64,000 bases of DNA from Enterovibrio paralichthyis (GCF_019209835.1 NZ_JAHUTS010000003.1:310001-374000), one strand, 5' to 3'. Positions 42,600-50,297 are shown, numbered from the stretch's first letter. A program made the numbers and translations. Notes: generated from the sequence alone by a model not told the origin.

Positions 42600-44069
42600 G
42601 TGGGACAGAGCATAAATAAAACCTCGTTTAGCGCCAGCGATCATGAAAAGTTCGCCAAGCAGCTAAAGGATGAACTGGATGAGCTGGAAGCTCTTCTGGA
42701 AAAGCCGGGGTGGGGTGTTGGCACCTGCACTGTGGGGGCAGAGCTTGAGCTTTACCTTACCGACAAAAACGGACGTCCGGCTCATTACAACCTCGATTTA
42801 TTGGACAAAGCCGCAGACCCCCTGATGACGGCGGAAATCAACCGCTTCAATCTCGAATACAACTGCCCCTACACCGAATTCGGCGGCGCGCCATTCACTT
42901 TCCTGAAGAAAAAAATGGATGAGCGCTTGCTCTCGCTTCAGGCGCTGGCAACCAAAGACGGTGTGACCGTCACGCCGATTGGCATTCTGCCGACGCTGCG
43001 AAACGGGGATTTCGGTCTGGCTTCCATGACAGATTCACCGCGGTATCACGCCTTAACCGAAATCCTTTGTAAATCCCGCGGTGGGCCGTTTCATGTGCGA
43101 ATCCATGGTGTGGAAAGTCTTGAAATTGATGCGGAAGATTTAACCCTTGAAGGGGCGAACACATCGTTTCAGGTTCATTACCGGGTGACACCGGATGAAT
43201 TCGCGGATTGGTATAACAGTTTCCAGTTGGCGACGATTTTCACTCTGGCGATTGGTGCCAACTCTCCGATTTTCCTGCAAAAGAAGTTGTGGCACGAAAC
43301 CCGTATTCCGTTGTTTAAGCAGTCAATCGACAGCCGTAACCTGTGTGGCGTGAATTGGCATGCGCCCGCCCGTGTGTCGTTTGGCAACGGTTATGTGCGC
43401 AAAAGCGCGCTGGAACTTTTCAGGCAGGGCGTCAGCTTGCAACCTGTGTTGTTGCCGGAGACCAACAATTCACGGTGCAAAGAAGGCTGTGGCCCAAGGC
43501 TGGAAGCGCTCCGGCTGCACCAGAGCACTATCTGGAGCTGGAACCGCGCTGTGTATGATGATGCTGATGGTGGTCACTTGCGTATCGAGCTTCGCAGCCT
43601 GCCTGCAGGGCCAACCACGCTGGACATGGTTGCAAACGCAGCGCTTTGTATCGGACTGGCGCAGGTGTTCCGGCAGGATTTGGATCGCCTGATGGACAGG
43701 CTTCCTTTCGAATTTGCCAAATACAATTTCTACCGTGCTGCCCAGTATGGCGTTGATGCCTATATCCTTTGGGAGTCGGAGCTTGGCGTTTTGCAGGAGT
43801 ACCCATTGGTCGATGTGCTGTCGAGATTCCTGCCCAAGGTGGCGGACGCTTTGATTAGCCTTGGTATCTCGCGGCTGGAAGCCGATATGCTAATGGCGGT
43901 GATTGAACACCGCGTGTCGAAACGTCAGAGCGGCGCAAGCTGGCAACTGGCGACGCTTGAACACTTCGAGCGCAAATATGCCAAAGACGAAGCACTGAAC
44001 AGAATGTTTGCCTTGTATCAAAAGCAATATTTATCAGGTGAGCCGGTTTCACACTGGCCCATTTTATGA
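42600..44069 (+). CDS. Carboxylate-amine ligase of the glutamate-cysteine ligase (GCS2-like) superfamily
   Basis: A 489-residue ATP-dependent ligase related to glutamate-cysteine ligase type 2. Visible segments: GTCTVGAELELYLTD near residue 42, EINRFNLEYNCPYTEFGGAPFTFL, the central HVRIHGVESLEIDAEDL, and the later GGHLRIELRSLPAGPTTLDMVANAAL (Arg/Glu catalytic region). It is longer than the YbdK-type GCS2 enzymes and may form a separate branch. It would join an amino group to a carboxylate such as glutamate, but the partner is unknown. A GTG start is used, with GAGGGA 6 nt upstream. It sits 43 bp upstream of a zinc-dependent amidohydrolase-like gene, which may reverse or process its product. 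Confidence 0.78.
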   Translation: MGQSINKTSFSASDHEKFAKQLKDELDELEALLEKPGWGVGTCTVGAELELYLTDKNGRPAHYNLDLLDKAADPLMTAEINRFNLEYNCPYTEFGGAPFTFLKKKMDERLLSLQALATKDGVTVTPIGILPTLRNGDFGLASMTDSPRYHALTEILCKSRGGPFHVRIHGVESLEIDAEDLTLEGANTSFQVHYRVTPDEFADWYNSFQLATIFTLAIGANSPIFLQKKLWHETRIPLFKQSIDSRNLCGVNWHAPARVSFGNGYVRKSALELFRQGVSLQPVLLPETNNSRCKEGCGPRLEALRLHQSTIWSWNRAVYDDADGGHLRIELRSLPAGPTTLDMVANAALCIGLAQVFRQDLDRLMDRLPFEFAKYNFYRAAQYGVDAYILWESELGVLQEYPLVDVLSRFLPKVADALISLGISRLEADMLMAVIEHRVSKRQSGASWQLATLEHFERKYAKDEALNRMFALYQKQYLSGEPVSHWPIL

Positions 44070-44112
44070 TGCAGTAATGGGCTTTACCCTTTAACACGGA
44101 CGAGAGGAAATA

Positions 44113-45123
44113 ATGAAATTGCATGACGTTAGCTGGCCCACCCAAAGTGAACTGGAGCGGGGGCTTGTTGCCTGGCTGGATACGCTGCCGGGGGCAAGTT
44201 GGCTGACGTTGCCGGGTCGGGATCAATCCCGTCACCGTGTGGTGGTGACCTTGCTGCATGGCAATGAACCATCTGGCACCAAAGCGCTGTGGCATTTTTT
44301 TCATCAACCTTTTGAGTGTGCCGTCACCACCCATTTCTGCCTCGCGAACGTGAATGCGGCCTTGTTTGATACACCATTTTCAACCCGTCATCTGGAAAAC
44401 AAACCGGACATGAACCGTTGCTTTGGCCGCAATGGCGACGATGACAGCTATGACGTAGCCGCAGCGATCATGGCACGGATCCGCGCGCTGAAACCGGAAG
44501 CCGTGGTCGATATCCATAACACCTCCGGCTCGGGCCCTTCGTTTGCTGTCACCATTGTTGATGACGAAAAACACCGCCATGTTTCCTCTCTGTTCACCGA
44601 GCGGATGCTTTGCAGCAGCGTGCGTTTAGGCGCGTTGATGGAGCAGACCTCCGAAGAGACGCCAATCCTGACCATCGAATGTGGTGGCGCACAGGATATT
44701 GCGGCAGACGAGGTAGCGAAAAACGGCCTGCACCATTTCCTCCATGCCGATGACATCTTCCAGAACCACACCGGATTCTGGCCGCTCGACTTGCTTTACC
44801 ACCCGGTTCGTGTGCAGCTGAAACTTGAACTGGAATTGTGTTACCACGACCGGAAAGTGGATGAGGCCGACTTGACCCTGCCACCGGATATTGACCGTCA
44901 CAATTTCGGCTGGATGGCGGCAGACAGCATGATTGGCTGGCTTGGTGCCAAGGGGCTGGATGCGATGACCACCAACGACGGCGAAGGCGGTCACCCGATT
45001 GATGCCTTGTTCTATGAGCAAGATGGCGAGCTTCGCCTGAAACAGGCATCGAAGCTATTTATGATCACCACCCGGCGTGACATCGCCCTGTCTGACTGCC
45101 TGTTTTATATGGTCGTGGATTAA
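44113..45123 (+). CDS. AstE/AspA-family zinc deacylase (succinylglutamate desuccinylase/aspartoacylase-like)
   Basis: A 336-residue zinc enzyme of the M14-related AstE/AspA family. Metal-binding LLHGNEPSG (His and Glu), DMNR (substrate binding) and VVDIHNTSGSGPSF (third zinc ligand), and the catalytic TIECGGAQ are all present. Members hydrolyse N-acyl amino acids such as N-succinylglutamate or N-acetylaspartate, but no ast operon genes are near, so the substrate is not settled. AGAGGAAAT gives a strong ribosome site. It follows the GCS2-like ligase, suggesting a pair that makes and breaks an amide. The stop overlaps the stop of the convergent DUF1353 gene by 4 bp. Confidence 0.82.
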   Translation: MKLHDVSWPTQSELERGLVAWLDTLPGASWLTLPGRDQSRHRVVVTLLHGNEPSGTKALWHFFHQPFECAVTTHFCLANVNAALFDTPFSTRHLENKPDMNRCFGRNGDDDSYDVAAAIMARIRALKPEAVVDIHNTSGSGPSFAVTIVDDEKHRHVSSLFTERMLCSSVRLGALMEQTSEETPILTIECGGAQDIAADEVAKNGLHHFLHADDIFQNHTGFWPLDLLYHPVRVQLKLELELCYHDRKVDEADLTLPPDIDRHNFGWMAADSMIGWLGAKGLDAMTTNDGEGGHPIDALFYEQDGELRLKQASKLFMITTRRDIALSDCLFYMVVD

Positions 45124-45593
45124 ACTGCTACTCGCACTTGATCCATGGTGTCGATGATTTCCTGCGGAAACTGGTAGCGATCAAAGTTATCGCGGTTTTT
45201 AACCAGCTTGCAGAGCCGCCTCAACATGTTTTTGTCGTCTTCATCGTTATCCCAGAAGAAGCCTCCTGCGGCTCGCACTGCGCCCCAAATCATATTGGCG
45301 CGCAGGTTGTCGACACCGTTTTGCAACAGCAGCTTGTAGAGAATATCGTCCGTGGTTTCGCGATCGACCTGATGGTTGTAGAAAAGCCAGTCGTGAACCA
45401 GTGAGGGCATCATCACATCAGGGTGGAACGGGGTGAAGGTGATTTGCCATGCTGCAGCAGGAATGGTCGCCCCGTCATAACGGAAATACTTGGGCACCAC
45501 GATATCCACGCCATTCACTTCAATTTCAAAATCCCACGTCAGTTCGTATTTATTGGTCAATGCGCTGGGCTGTAGCTTCGGCTGTTTGAGCAT
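45120..45593 (-). CDS. DUF1353 family protein
   Basis: A 157-residue protein of the DUF1353 family, often found in phages and gene-transfer-agent-like clusters but also as single chromosomal genes. The diagnostic core is VPKYFRYDGATIPAAAWQI, then PSLVHDWLFYNHQVDRETTDDILYKLLLQNGV and IWGAVRAAGGFFW. The function is unknown. No other phage-like gene is near. The ribosome site is GAGGAG, 5-7 nt before the ATG. A degenerate second copy of its first 19 codons lies at 46169-46220, about 600 bp upstream, which points to an old duplication followed by insertion or deletion. Confidence 0.8.
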   Translation of the reverse strand: MLKQPKLQPSALTNKYELTWDFEIEVNGVDIVVPKYFRYDGATIPAAAWQITFTPFHPDVMMPSLVHDWLFYNHQVDRETTDDILYKLLLQNGVDNLRANMIWGAVRAAGGFFWDNDEDDKNMLRRLCKLVKNRDNFDRYQFPQEIIDTMDQVRVAV

Positions 45594-45834
45594 AGGTTTC
45601 TCCTCGTTTGTCGTTCTCAGGAGCCTAGTTCACCGGGCGCTATGCGCTAAAACCGTCGCGTGTGGATTGGGAGAAAATATCTGGGGTAAAACGGGTGTCA
45701 GCGAAATGACCTTGAGGTGTAATGCTGGAGAGATAAGTGAGCGGTGGCTTTGTTGTTTGAGGGCTTTCGATGGATTTTCTAAGCGCTCGATTAGCTTTTT
45801 CTACTATTTGAGAGCTCTCTTTTTAATGGCGAGT

Positions 45835-46083
45835 TTATAGGCCATCAATACTTGCCGAAATGCTCTCTTCAGACTCACGCTCTTTGGCGATAGCTAGCAA
45901 CTCAAGATCTTCTAGCCTATCCATCATCATCTCGTACGCTTCCGCTGGTACGCAATAAAATACGGATTCATTTCGGTTCAATACAGCAACAGGTTCGCCG
46001 TCAGCACTAGTTGCAACTTTCATAGGGTTAGCTTTTAACTCTGTAATGCTTGCAGCAACATCAGCCAAAATTCTAGAGGTCAT
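45835..46083 (-). CDS. Type II antitoxin of the Phd/YefM (StbD-like) family, without a toxin gene
   Basis: An 82-residue antitoxin. The N-terminus SRILADVAASITELKANPMKVATSADGEPVAVLNRNESVFYCVPAEAYEMMMDRLEDLELLAIA is typical of the prevent-host-death/StbD fold: a DNA-binding beta-alpha N-half and a toxin-binding C-terminal helix. Antitoxins of this kind normally precede a RelE/StbE toxin gene by a few bases. Here the 241 bp downstream, before the DUF1353 gene, contains no toxin frame on the same strand, so the antitoxin is an orphan. It may still regulate its own promoter or counteract related toxins encoded elsewhere. It is more AT-rich than the surrounding operons. Confidence 0.75.
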   Translation of the reverse strand: MTSRILADVAASITELKANPMKVATSADGEPVAVLNRNESVFYCVPAEAYEMMMDRLEDLELLAIAKERESEESISASIDGL

Positions 46084-46168
46084 AATTTAGGTCTCTAATC
46101 TGGTCTCTCAAGTGGTTACTTTAGATTCAATCAAGCGGTATAACAAGGCGCTGAACCGGGTGATTTAT

Positions 46169-46220
46169 ATTCGTGCTTATTAGTTAAGGTGTTGGGTTGT
46201 AGCCTCGGCTGTTGGAGCAT
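46169..46220 (-). pseudogene. Duplicated 5' stub of the DUF1353 gene
   Basis: Read on the minus strand from 46220, this stub encodes MLQQPRLQPNTLTNKHEY, which matches MLKQPKLQPSALTNKYEL at the start of the intact DUF1353 gene (45593 leftwards). DNA similarity extends a little upstream of the ATG and stops abruptly near 46169, where unrelated sequence begins. It is too short to be functional. Confidence 0.7.
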
Positions 46221-46323
46221 GGATTTCTCGTGTGTGGTGACTAAGTCATTCGATAGCTTTTGGCTGCTGAGGTGCAGCCAAAAGTGTACTCTTTCTTGTT
46301 GATCGGAGATGAGAACGTATCGT

Positions 46324-46623
46324 TTAGGCTGGTACTATTTCAAGCTCTTGATCCCAGGGACTGTGTGCTCCTGAAGGAAAGGGTCTACGTCCCGCAAAAC
46401 TTTGGGTTGTCACCCGCAAGTTATTAACTCTTAACAAGTCAAATCTACGCCATTCAGGTAGACCACCAGAGCTACTATCACCTCCGAACTGATAACCAAG
46501 AACCTGAACTTTACCATTACAGACACCAAGTACATGTGGTTCTATTGCACGTAACTTATTGCTATATGAAAACTCAATAACTAACTTATTTTGAATTGCT
46601 CTTCGAATTTCTGATTCGTTCAT
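46324..46623 (-). CDS. Small WYL-like protein of unknown function
   Basis: A 99-residue protein of a widespread small family: IRRAIQNKLVIEFSYSNKLRAIEPHVLGVCNGKVQVLGYQFGGDSSSGGLPEWRRFDLLRV, followed by FAGRRPFPSGAHSPWD. The beta-rich core with EFSY, EPHVLG and the RRFDL strand is like part of the WYL ligand-binding fold, which occurs in regulators of defence and DNA-damage responses; here there is no DNA-binding domain. Its role is unknown. It sits in the rearranged patch between the DUF1353 stub and the methyltransferase gene and is monocistronic. Confidence 0.65.
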   Translation of the reverse strand: MNESEIRRAIQNKLVIEFSYSNKLRAIEPHVLGVCNGKVQVLGYQFGGDSSSGGLPEWRRFDLLRVNNLRVTTQSFAGRRPFPSGAHSPWDQELEIVPA

Positions 46624-46769
46624 TTTGATTTCTCATAGAACGGCAACATGCCACTAAGCACATTACAAGAGCTCGATACATAATTAATTGAAGTTTCAGG
46701 CAAAACCATAATTTTCAAATGGGTAAACGAGTATGGTTTTGAAAGTGCAGCGAGATAATTGGCAGGATA

Positions 46770-46794
46770 AAGAAAACCCCGGAATATCCGGGGC
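46770..46794 (-). terminator. Rho-independent terminator after the methyltransferase gene
   Basis: CCCCGG (46777-46782) and CCGGGG (46788-46793) form the stem with loop AATAT; the A-rich left flank becomes TTTTCTTT on the minus strand. Confidence 0.85.
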
Positions 46795-46800
46795 TCTGAA

Positions 46801-47553
46801 TTAACGTTTTACGCAGACAAAAATGGCGTTGCCAGAATTCTGGTTCCACATTTCCAGCTTTTCGTAGTCGTGTTCGAACACGGTAACGTCGAAATACGGC
46901 TCAAGCAACGCGGTCAATTCTTCAAAGGTCACGGCTACCATTGGGTGCTCGTCGTGCCACTCTTCGGTCACTTTGTCTGTGGTCTTTTCAATGCTCAGTT
47001 TCAGAGCCTGTCTGTCACCTTCACCGCCATAGAACCATCCAGATTTGAACGCGAATTCACTGCCTTCGTGGTTAACGATGTGGCGCACGAAAGAACCGTT
47101 ATTGATCAGGTTTTTCGCCACTGCGTTAAAGCAGAATACACCGCCATCTACCAGCGCTGCGTGGGCGCTTTCAATACAGGCACGCAGGTTTTCAACGTTG
47201 CCGCTGTAGTGAATCGAGTAAAGGAAACAAGTGATCAGGTCGTACGGTTGGTCGACGACAAAGTTGCACATGTTCTGCAGCGAAAACTCAGCTTCCGGGC
47301 AGCGCAGTTTTGCCTGATCCAACATAGGTTGGTTCAGGTCTAAGCCGTTGCTTTGAAAGCCGGTGTCGATGAAATGGCGAATGTGCGGGCCTGTGCCGCA
47401 GGCCAAGTCGAGATGGCGCTTTCCCTGATTGCCAAACAGCCTGTGAAGACGGCGAACACAGTCACTTTGAGATTCATAATTGATGTCTGCACACATCAAA
47501 TCGTAATAACCGGAAAGGTCGGTATAAAGCGCATTGGTGGATGGAGCAATCAC
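46801..47553 (-). CDS. Class I SAM-dependent methyltransferase
   Basis: A 250-residue methyltransferase with motif I HLDLACGTGPHIRHFI, motif II GLDLNQPMLDQAKLRCP and a post-motif strand DLITCFLYSIHY. The C-terminal half forms a beta-rich cap (GGEGDRQALKLSIEKTTDKVTEEW). Its target is unknown; the layout resembles small-molecule methyltransferases. The GTG at 47553 gives the start VIAPSTNALYTDLSGYYDLM, with the usual YDLM motif close to the N-terminus. An ATG at 47604 would add 17 hydrophobic, Cys-containing residues without ribosome site. Neither start has a strong signal, so the N-terminus is uncertain. It is monocistronic, with a terminator directly after. Confidence 0.8.
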   Translation of the reverse strand: MIAPSTNALYTDLSGYYDLMCADINYESQSDCVRRLHRLFGNQGKRHLDLACGTGPHIRHFIDTGFQSNGLDLNQPMLDQAKLRCPEAEFSLQNMCNFVVDQPYDLITCFLYSIHYSGNVENLRACIESAHAALVDGGVFCFNAVAKNLINNGSFVRHIVNHEGSEFAFKSGWFYGGEGDRQALKLSIEKTTDKVTEEWHDEHPMVAVTFEELTALLEPYFDVTVFEHDYEKLEMWNQNSGNAIFVCVKR

Positions 47554-47713
47554 GGGAAAATAACCCAAAACAAAAAAGGTGGCGCATACTACCTCAGCTT
47601 GCATATTCGTGCGACATAAATCACATAATGTTTGTGGTAGTCATTGCGAAATGACTGGTTGAACTTAGGAATTGAAGAGGAAGATTTCTAATCCGTACAG
47701 AAGATCTTGGCGT

Positions 47714-47741
47714 TTGACAGATGAGTATTTTTGACTATAGT
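47714..47741 (+). promoter_or_regulatory. Sigma-70 promoter of the ArsR-type regulator
   Basis: TTGACA (47714-47719) and TATAGT (47736-47741) with a 16-bp spacer, near consensus. The predicted transcription start, 7-8 nt after the -10 box, falls at about 47748-47749, the first base of the ATG, so the mRNA would be leaderless. Confidence 0.7.
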
Positions 47742-47757
47742 TAACCATATGGTTAAC
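47740..47757. promoter_or_regulatory. ArsR-type operator overlapping -10 and start codon
   Basis: GTTAACCATATGGTTAAC is a perfect 18-bp palindrome (arms GTTAACC and GGTTAAC, 4-bp centre). It covers the end of the -10 box and the ATG. The same arms and spacing recur at 48610-48627, suggesting one repressor controlling both. Confidence 0.75.
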
Positions 47758-48105
47758 AAAAATGATGAACAGTTGGATCTGATTTTCTCCGCACTGTCGG
47801 ATAAAACCCGCCGTGCTATGGTCCAGCAGCTTACTCTAGGGGAAAAAACGGTCAGGGAGCTTTCCGCGCCTTTTACCATGTCCAAACCCGCAGTCTCAAA
47901 ACACTTAAAGGTATTGGAGCGGGCAGGGTTGCTTACACGTTCTATTCAGGGGCGAGAACACATGTGCTCACTGAATAGCAAGCCATTGGCCGAGCTAGAC
48001 AAATGGCTCAGCTTCTACGAATCATTCTGGACGCAAAAACTCGATTCGCTTAGCCAATTTCTCGAAGAAGAGGAAGACATAAAGCCGAAAGGAAAGCAGT
48101 TGTGA
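47749..48105 (+). CDS. ArsR-family (SdpR-like) repressor
   Basis: A 118-residue winged-helix repressor of the ArsR type, in the subgroup often paired with AHSA1 proteins. The helix-turn-helix is ALSDKTRRAMVQQLTLGEKTVRELSAPFTMSKPAVSKHLKVLERAGLLTRSIQGREHMCSLN. No metal-binding cysteine pair is present, so it probably responds to something other than a metal. No ribosome site is seen before the ATG; instead a consensus promoter puts the transcription start at or next to it. The stop overlaps the GTG start of the SRPBCC gene (GTGA), so the two are coupled. Autorepression through the palindrome over its start codon is strongly suggested. Confidence 0.88.
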   Translation: MVNKNDEQLDLIFSALSDKTRRAMVQQLTLGEKTVRELSAPFTMSKPAVSKHLKVLERAGLLTRSIQGREHMCSLNSKPLAELDKWLSFYESFWTQKLDSLSQFLEEEEDIKPKGKQL

Positions 48106-48569
48106 CAGAAGATTTTCAAGCAGGCTACCGTGCGCTGAATCTTAAAAAGACTTATCCAGTACCGGCTAAGAAAGTGTTTGCCGCCTGGACGAATCCCGAC
48201 GTGCTGGCGTGTTGGTTTGGCCCTTCGACACACAGTGTGGTGGAGGTTTCCATTGATGCGCAGGTGGGTGGAAAGTACCGAATTGTATTGGAAGATGAAG
48301 ATGGCAATGTGATTGACCATTTTGGCGAATATGTTTTGGTGTCTCCGTATAACCACTTGGTGTTCACTTGGATGCTGGAAGACCAGCGTTGTGGCGGATG
48401 CGAAGGGCAAGAGGCCCGCACTCTGGTTTCTATTGATATCGAGGATTTTGGTGACAGTTCGTTATTGAGGCTGCGCCATGAACACCTACCCAATGAAGTG
48501 GCGTATCAGGGTCATCAAACGGGGTGGGAAGCGACACTCAGGGCGCTTGAGTTATATCTCAGCGCTTAA
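48102..48569 (+). CDS. SRPBCC/AHSA1-domain protein
   Basis: A 155-residue protein of the START/Bet v1-like (AHSA1, Aha1 C-terminal-type) superfamily: LNLKKTYPVPAKKVFAAWTNPDVLACWFGP, then EVSIDAQVGGKYRIVLEDEDGNVIDHFGEYVLVSPYNHLVFTW, and the last helix GHQTGWEATLRALELYL. Such proteins have a hydrophobic cavity for lipids or small molecules. It is translated from a GTG overlapping the ArsR stop. ArsR-AHSA1 pairs are common in bacteria and their ligand is usually unknown. A CGGCEG segment with two cysteines (near residue 103) stands on a surface loop. Confidence 0.85.
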   Translation: MTEDFQAGYRALNLKKTYPVPAKKVFAAWTNPDVLACWFGPSTHSVVEVSIDAQVGGKYRIVLEDEDGNVIDHFGEYVLVSPYNHLVFTWMLEDQRCGGCEGQEARTLVSIDIEDFGDSSLLRLRHEHLPNEVAYQGHQTGWEATLRALELYLSA

Positions 48570-48606
48570 TTCGAAAAGGCAGCCAAATGCCTTTTTCTTT
48601 ACCTAA

Positions 48607-48630
48607 TTAGTTAACCTGTTGGTTAACTAA
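48607..48630. promoter_or_regulatory. Second ArsR-type operator, upstream of another SRPBCC gene
   Basis: TTAGTTAACC (48607-48616), TGTT, then GGTTAACTAA (48621-48630): perfect 10-bp arms. The core GTTAACC-N4-GGTTAAC is the same as at 47740-47757. It lies 18 bp upstream of the ATG at 48648 and covers the likely promoter. Confidence 0.75.
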
Positions 48631-48647
48631 TTATAAGGAGAAGCAAC

Positions 48648-49079
48648 ATGGATATTTTGCACCGAATCGAAATTGATGTGCCCGCATCGCAGGTTTATCA
48701 AGCGTTGACTGAACAGGAGAAGTTATCAGCTTGGTGGGCAAAATGTGAAACCAGTGGCCAAGCTGGCGACCCGGCAACTTTCTATTTTGGCTGCAACCAA
48801 GACCATTCTGTGACAATGAAGATTGTCTCATTGGAAAAAGACAAAAACGTGCGTTGGCAATGCATTGATGGGCCCTGGGCTAACATGGGGGAATTTGAGT
48901 TTTCCCTTGAAGACACAGAACGAGGAAGTGCTTTGAATTTTTCGCACCGCAATTGGCCTGACGGTGATAATTTCTTCCGTCATTGCAACGCAAAATGGGC
49001 GCTGTTTTTGGGGGGGAGCTTAAAACCCTTGTTGGAAGAAGGGAAAGGTGTTCCCAATCCCCATGAGCCCAGTATTTAG
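48648..49079 (+). CDS. SRPBCC-domain protein under the second operator
   Basis: A 143-residue START-like (SRPBCC) protein. It starts MDILHRIEIDVPASQVYQALTEQEKLSAWWAK, with the central GEFEFSLEDTERGSALNFSHRNWPD and ending in the helix NAKWALFLGGSLKPLLEEGKG. It belongs to the same superfamily as the preceding gene but to another branch. AAGGAG is 7 nt before the ATG. It has its own operator-bearing upstream region rather than being only a read-through part of the ArsR operon, and a terminator follows. A ligand-binding or sequestration role in the ArsR circuit is inferred. Confidence 0.82.
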   Translation: MDILHRIEIDVPASQVYQALTEQEKLSAWWAKCETSGQAGDPATFYFGCNQDHSVTMKIVSLEKDKNVRWQCIDGPWANMGEFEFSLEDTERGSALNFSHRNWPDGDNFFRHCNAKWALFLGGSLKPLLEEGKGVPNPHEPSI

Positions 49080-49092
49080 ACCAGAACTGAAG

Positions 49093-49123
49093 ACAAAAAC
49101 GCCAGCGTTTGCTGGCGTTTTAA
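49093..49123. terminator. Bidirectional terminator between the SRPBCC and M50 genes
   Basis: AAAACGCCAGC (49095-49105) and GCTGGCGTTTT (49111-49121) form an 11-bp stem with a 5-nt loop, with T runs on both strands. Confidence 0.88.
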
Positions 49124-49138
49124 GAGAAGTGATTTCAG

Positions 49139-50218
49139 TTAACTCTGCAGAATCAACAGCGGCAACGCCAGCATGTCGTCACCCTTGGTGGCGAAGTAGA
49201 TAATCACGCCAACCAAAGCGGCAACTGTTGAGAAATACCACACGGTACTGAAGATTTGACCATAGCGGCTCAATGGCAACAGATGCGAGTGATGGCGGTA
49301 TTTCCACTCAAACAGAATTTCCGCACTGCCAATCAGCAACAGGAAGCCGAGCAGCGCCAACCCAAAGGCGTAACTGATGTAAACCCCTACCGCTGCTGCC
49401 GCGACACAAGCTACCAGCCCGACCACGCTGTTCATCGAAAAGCTGATGCTTTTGAGAATGTGGCCGCCATCAAGTGGCAAAATCGGCAGTAGGTTAAACA
49501 GGTTCAGCAGGGCGTTGAACGTCGCCAATCCTGCAAAGAAAATATTGCCGGTCACCCAGTAGGCCACCATGGATGCCAAAGACATAAACAAGCCAAAGGT
49601 TGGGCCCATGATGGAAATGACCACATCCTGCCAGCGCGTGTTGATTTTCTCATCGGAAAGGGCGGCACCACCGACAAACGGGATGAGGTAAATCCCTTTG
49701 GTTTTCATGCCGAAGTATTTCATGGCGCGGATATGGCCATATTCATGCACGACCAGACAGGCGATCAGTGCCAAGGCGAACTGCCACGAGAAAAGCCAGG
49801 AGTAAGCCGCGACACTGGCACCGGCCAGCACAACTTTCACCACTTTTGCGCTTTTCAGCAGTTTCAGGCCAAGGGAGGCCAAACCAATCAAACTGAATTT
49901 CTGTTTGCCCTCTGGGGCGACAACCGGCTGCTGGCGCTCGATGTCTTTTTCGTTGCGGGTACCGGATTCAATCACTTCACCATCCACCGTTACTTTGTAG
50001 TCGATGGAGAAAGGCTGCCAGTTGATGAGGCTAGTGACATCAACCGTGATGATGTTTTCATCAGCAGTGAGTTGGAAGGTGTGGGTTTTCTCGCCTTCAT
50101 CAGCGCTGGCGGCCAGTTGCGAAACCAGTTGGTTGTTCCAGTAAAGCGCCTGCCAGCCAGCGAGTGAGCCTTCAAGGCGAAGCGGCTTACCTAGGCAGGT
50201 AATGTTGAATAGTTCCAA
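49139..50218 (-). CDS. Site-2 protease family (M50) membrane metallopeptidase
   Basis: A 359-residue membrane protease. The zinc motif HEYGH is near residue 159, in a helix (LALIACLVVHEYGHIRAMKYFG), and the third ligand is in LLPILPLDGGHIL. Six or so membrane helices fill residues 125-350. A soluble N-terminal region (about 1-110) carries a beta-rich domain of unknown type. Such enzymes cut transmembrane segments of regulators or peptides. It starts with TTG, the only suitable codon (GAAAGA upstream). It is monocistronic, divergent from nothing relevant, and adjacent to malI on the same strand with a 79-bp gap, so any relation to MalI is doubtful. Confidence 0.82.
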   Translation of the reverse strand: MELFNITCLGKPLRLEGSLAGWQALYWNNQLVSQLAASADEGEKTHTFQLTADENIITVDVTSLINWQPFSIDYKVTVDGEVIESGTRNEKDIERQQPVVAPEGKQKFSLIGLASLGLKLLKSAKVVKVVLAGASVAAYSWLFSWQFALALIACLVVHEYGHIRAMKYFGMKTKGIYLIPFVGGAALSDEKINTRWQDVVISIMGPTFGLFMSLASMVAYWVTGNIFFAGLATFNALLNLFNLLPILPLDGGHILKSISFSMNSVVGLVACVAAAAVGVYISYAFGLALLGFLLLIGSAEILFEWKYRHHSHLLPLSRYGQIFSTVWYFSTVAALVGVIIYFATKGDDMLALPLLILQS

Positions 50219-50297
50219 TGTCTTTCGTTCTGAAGCTGAAAATGATGGCGCTAATGTATCAGCTTTAGCGCCGCATTTCTCTTAACTCTCAGCGCGA

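Noticed and set aside
45490..45840. A 116-codon plus-strand frame next to the antitoxin gene, considered as the missing toxin
   Set aside because: Wrong strand and order for a Phd/YefM partner, mostly antisense to the DUF1353 gene, and without RelE/StbE features.
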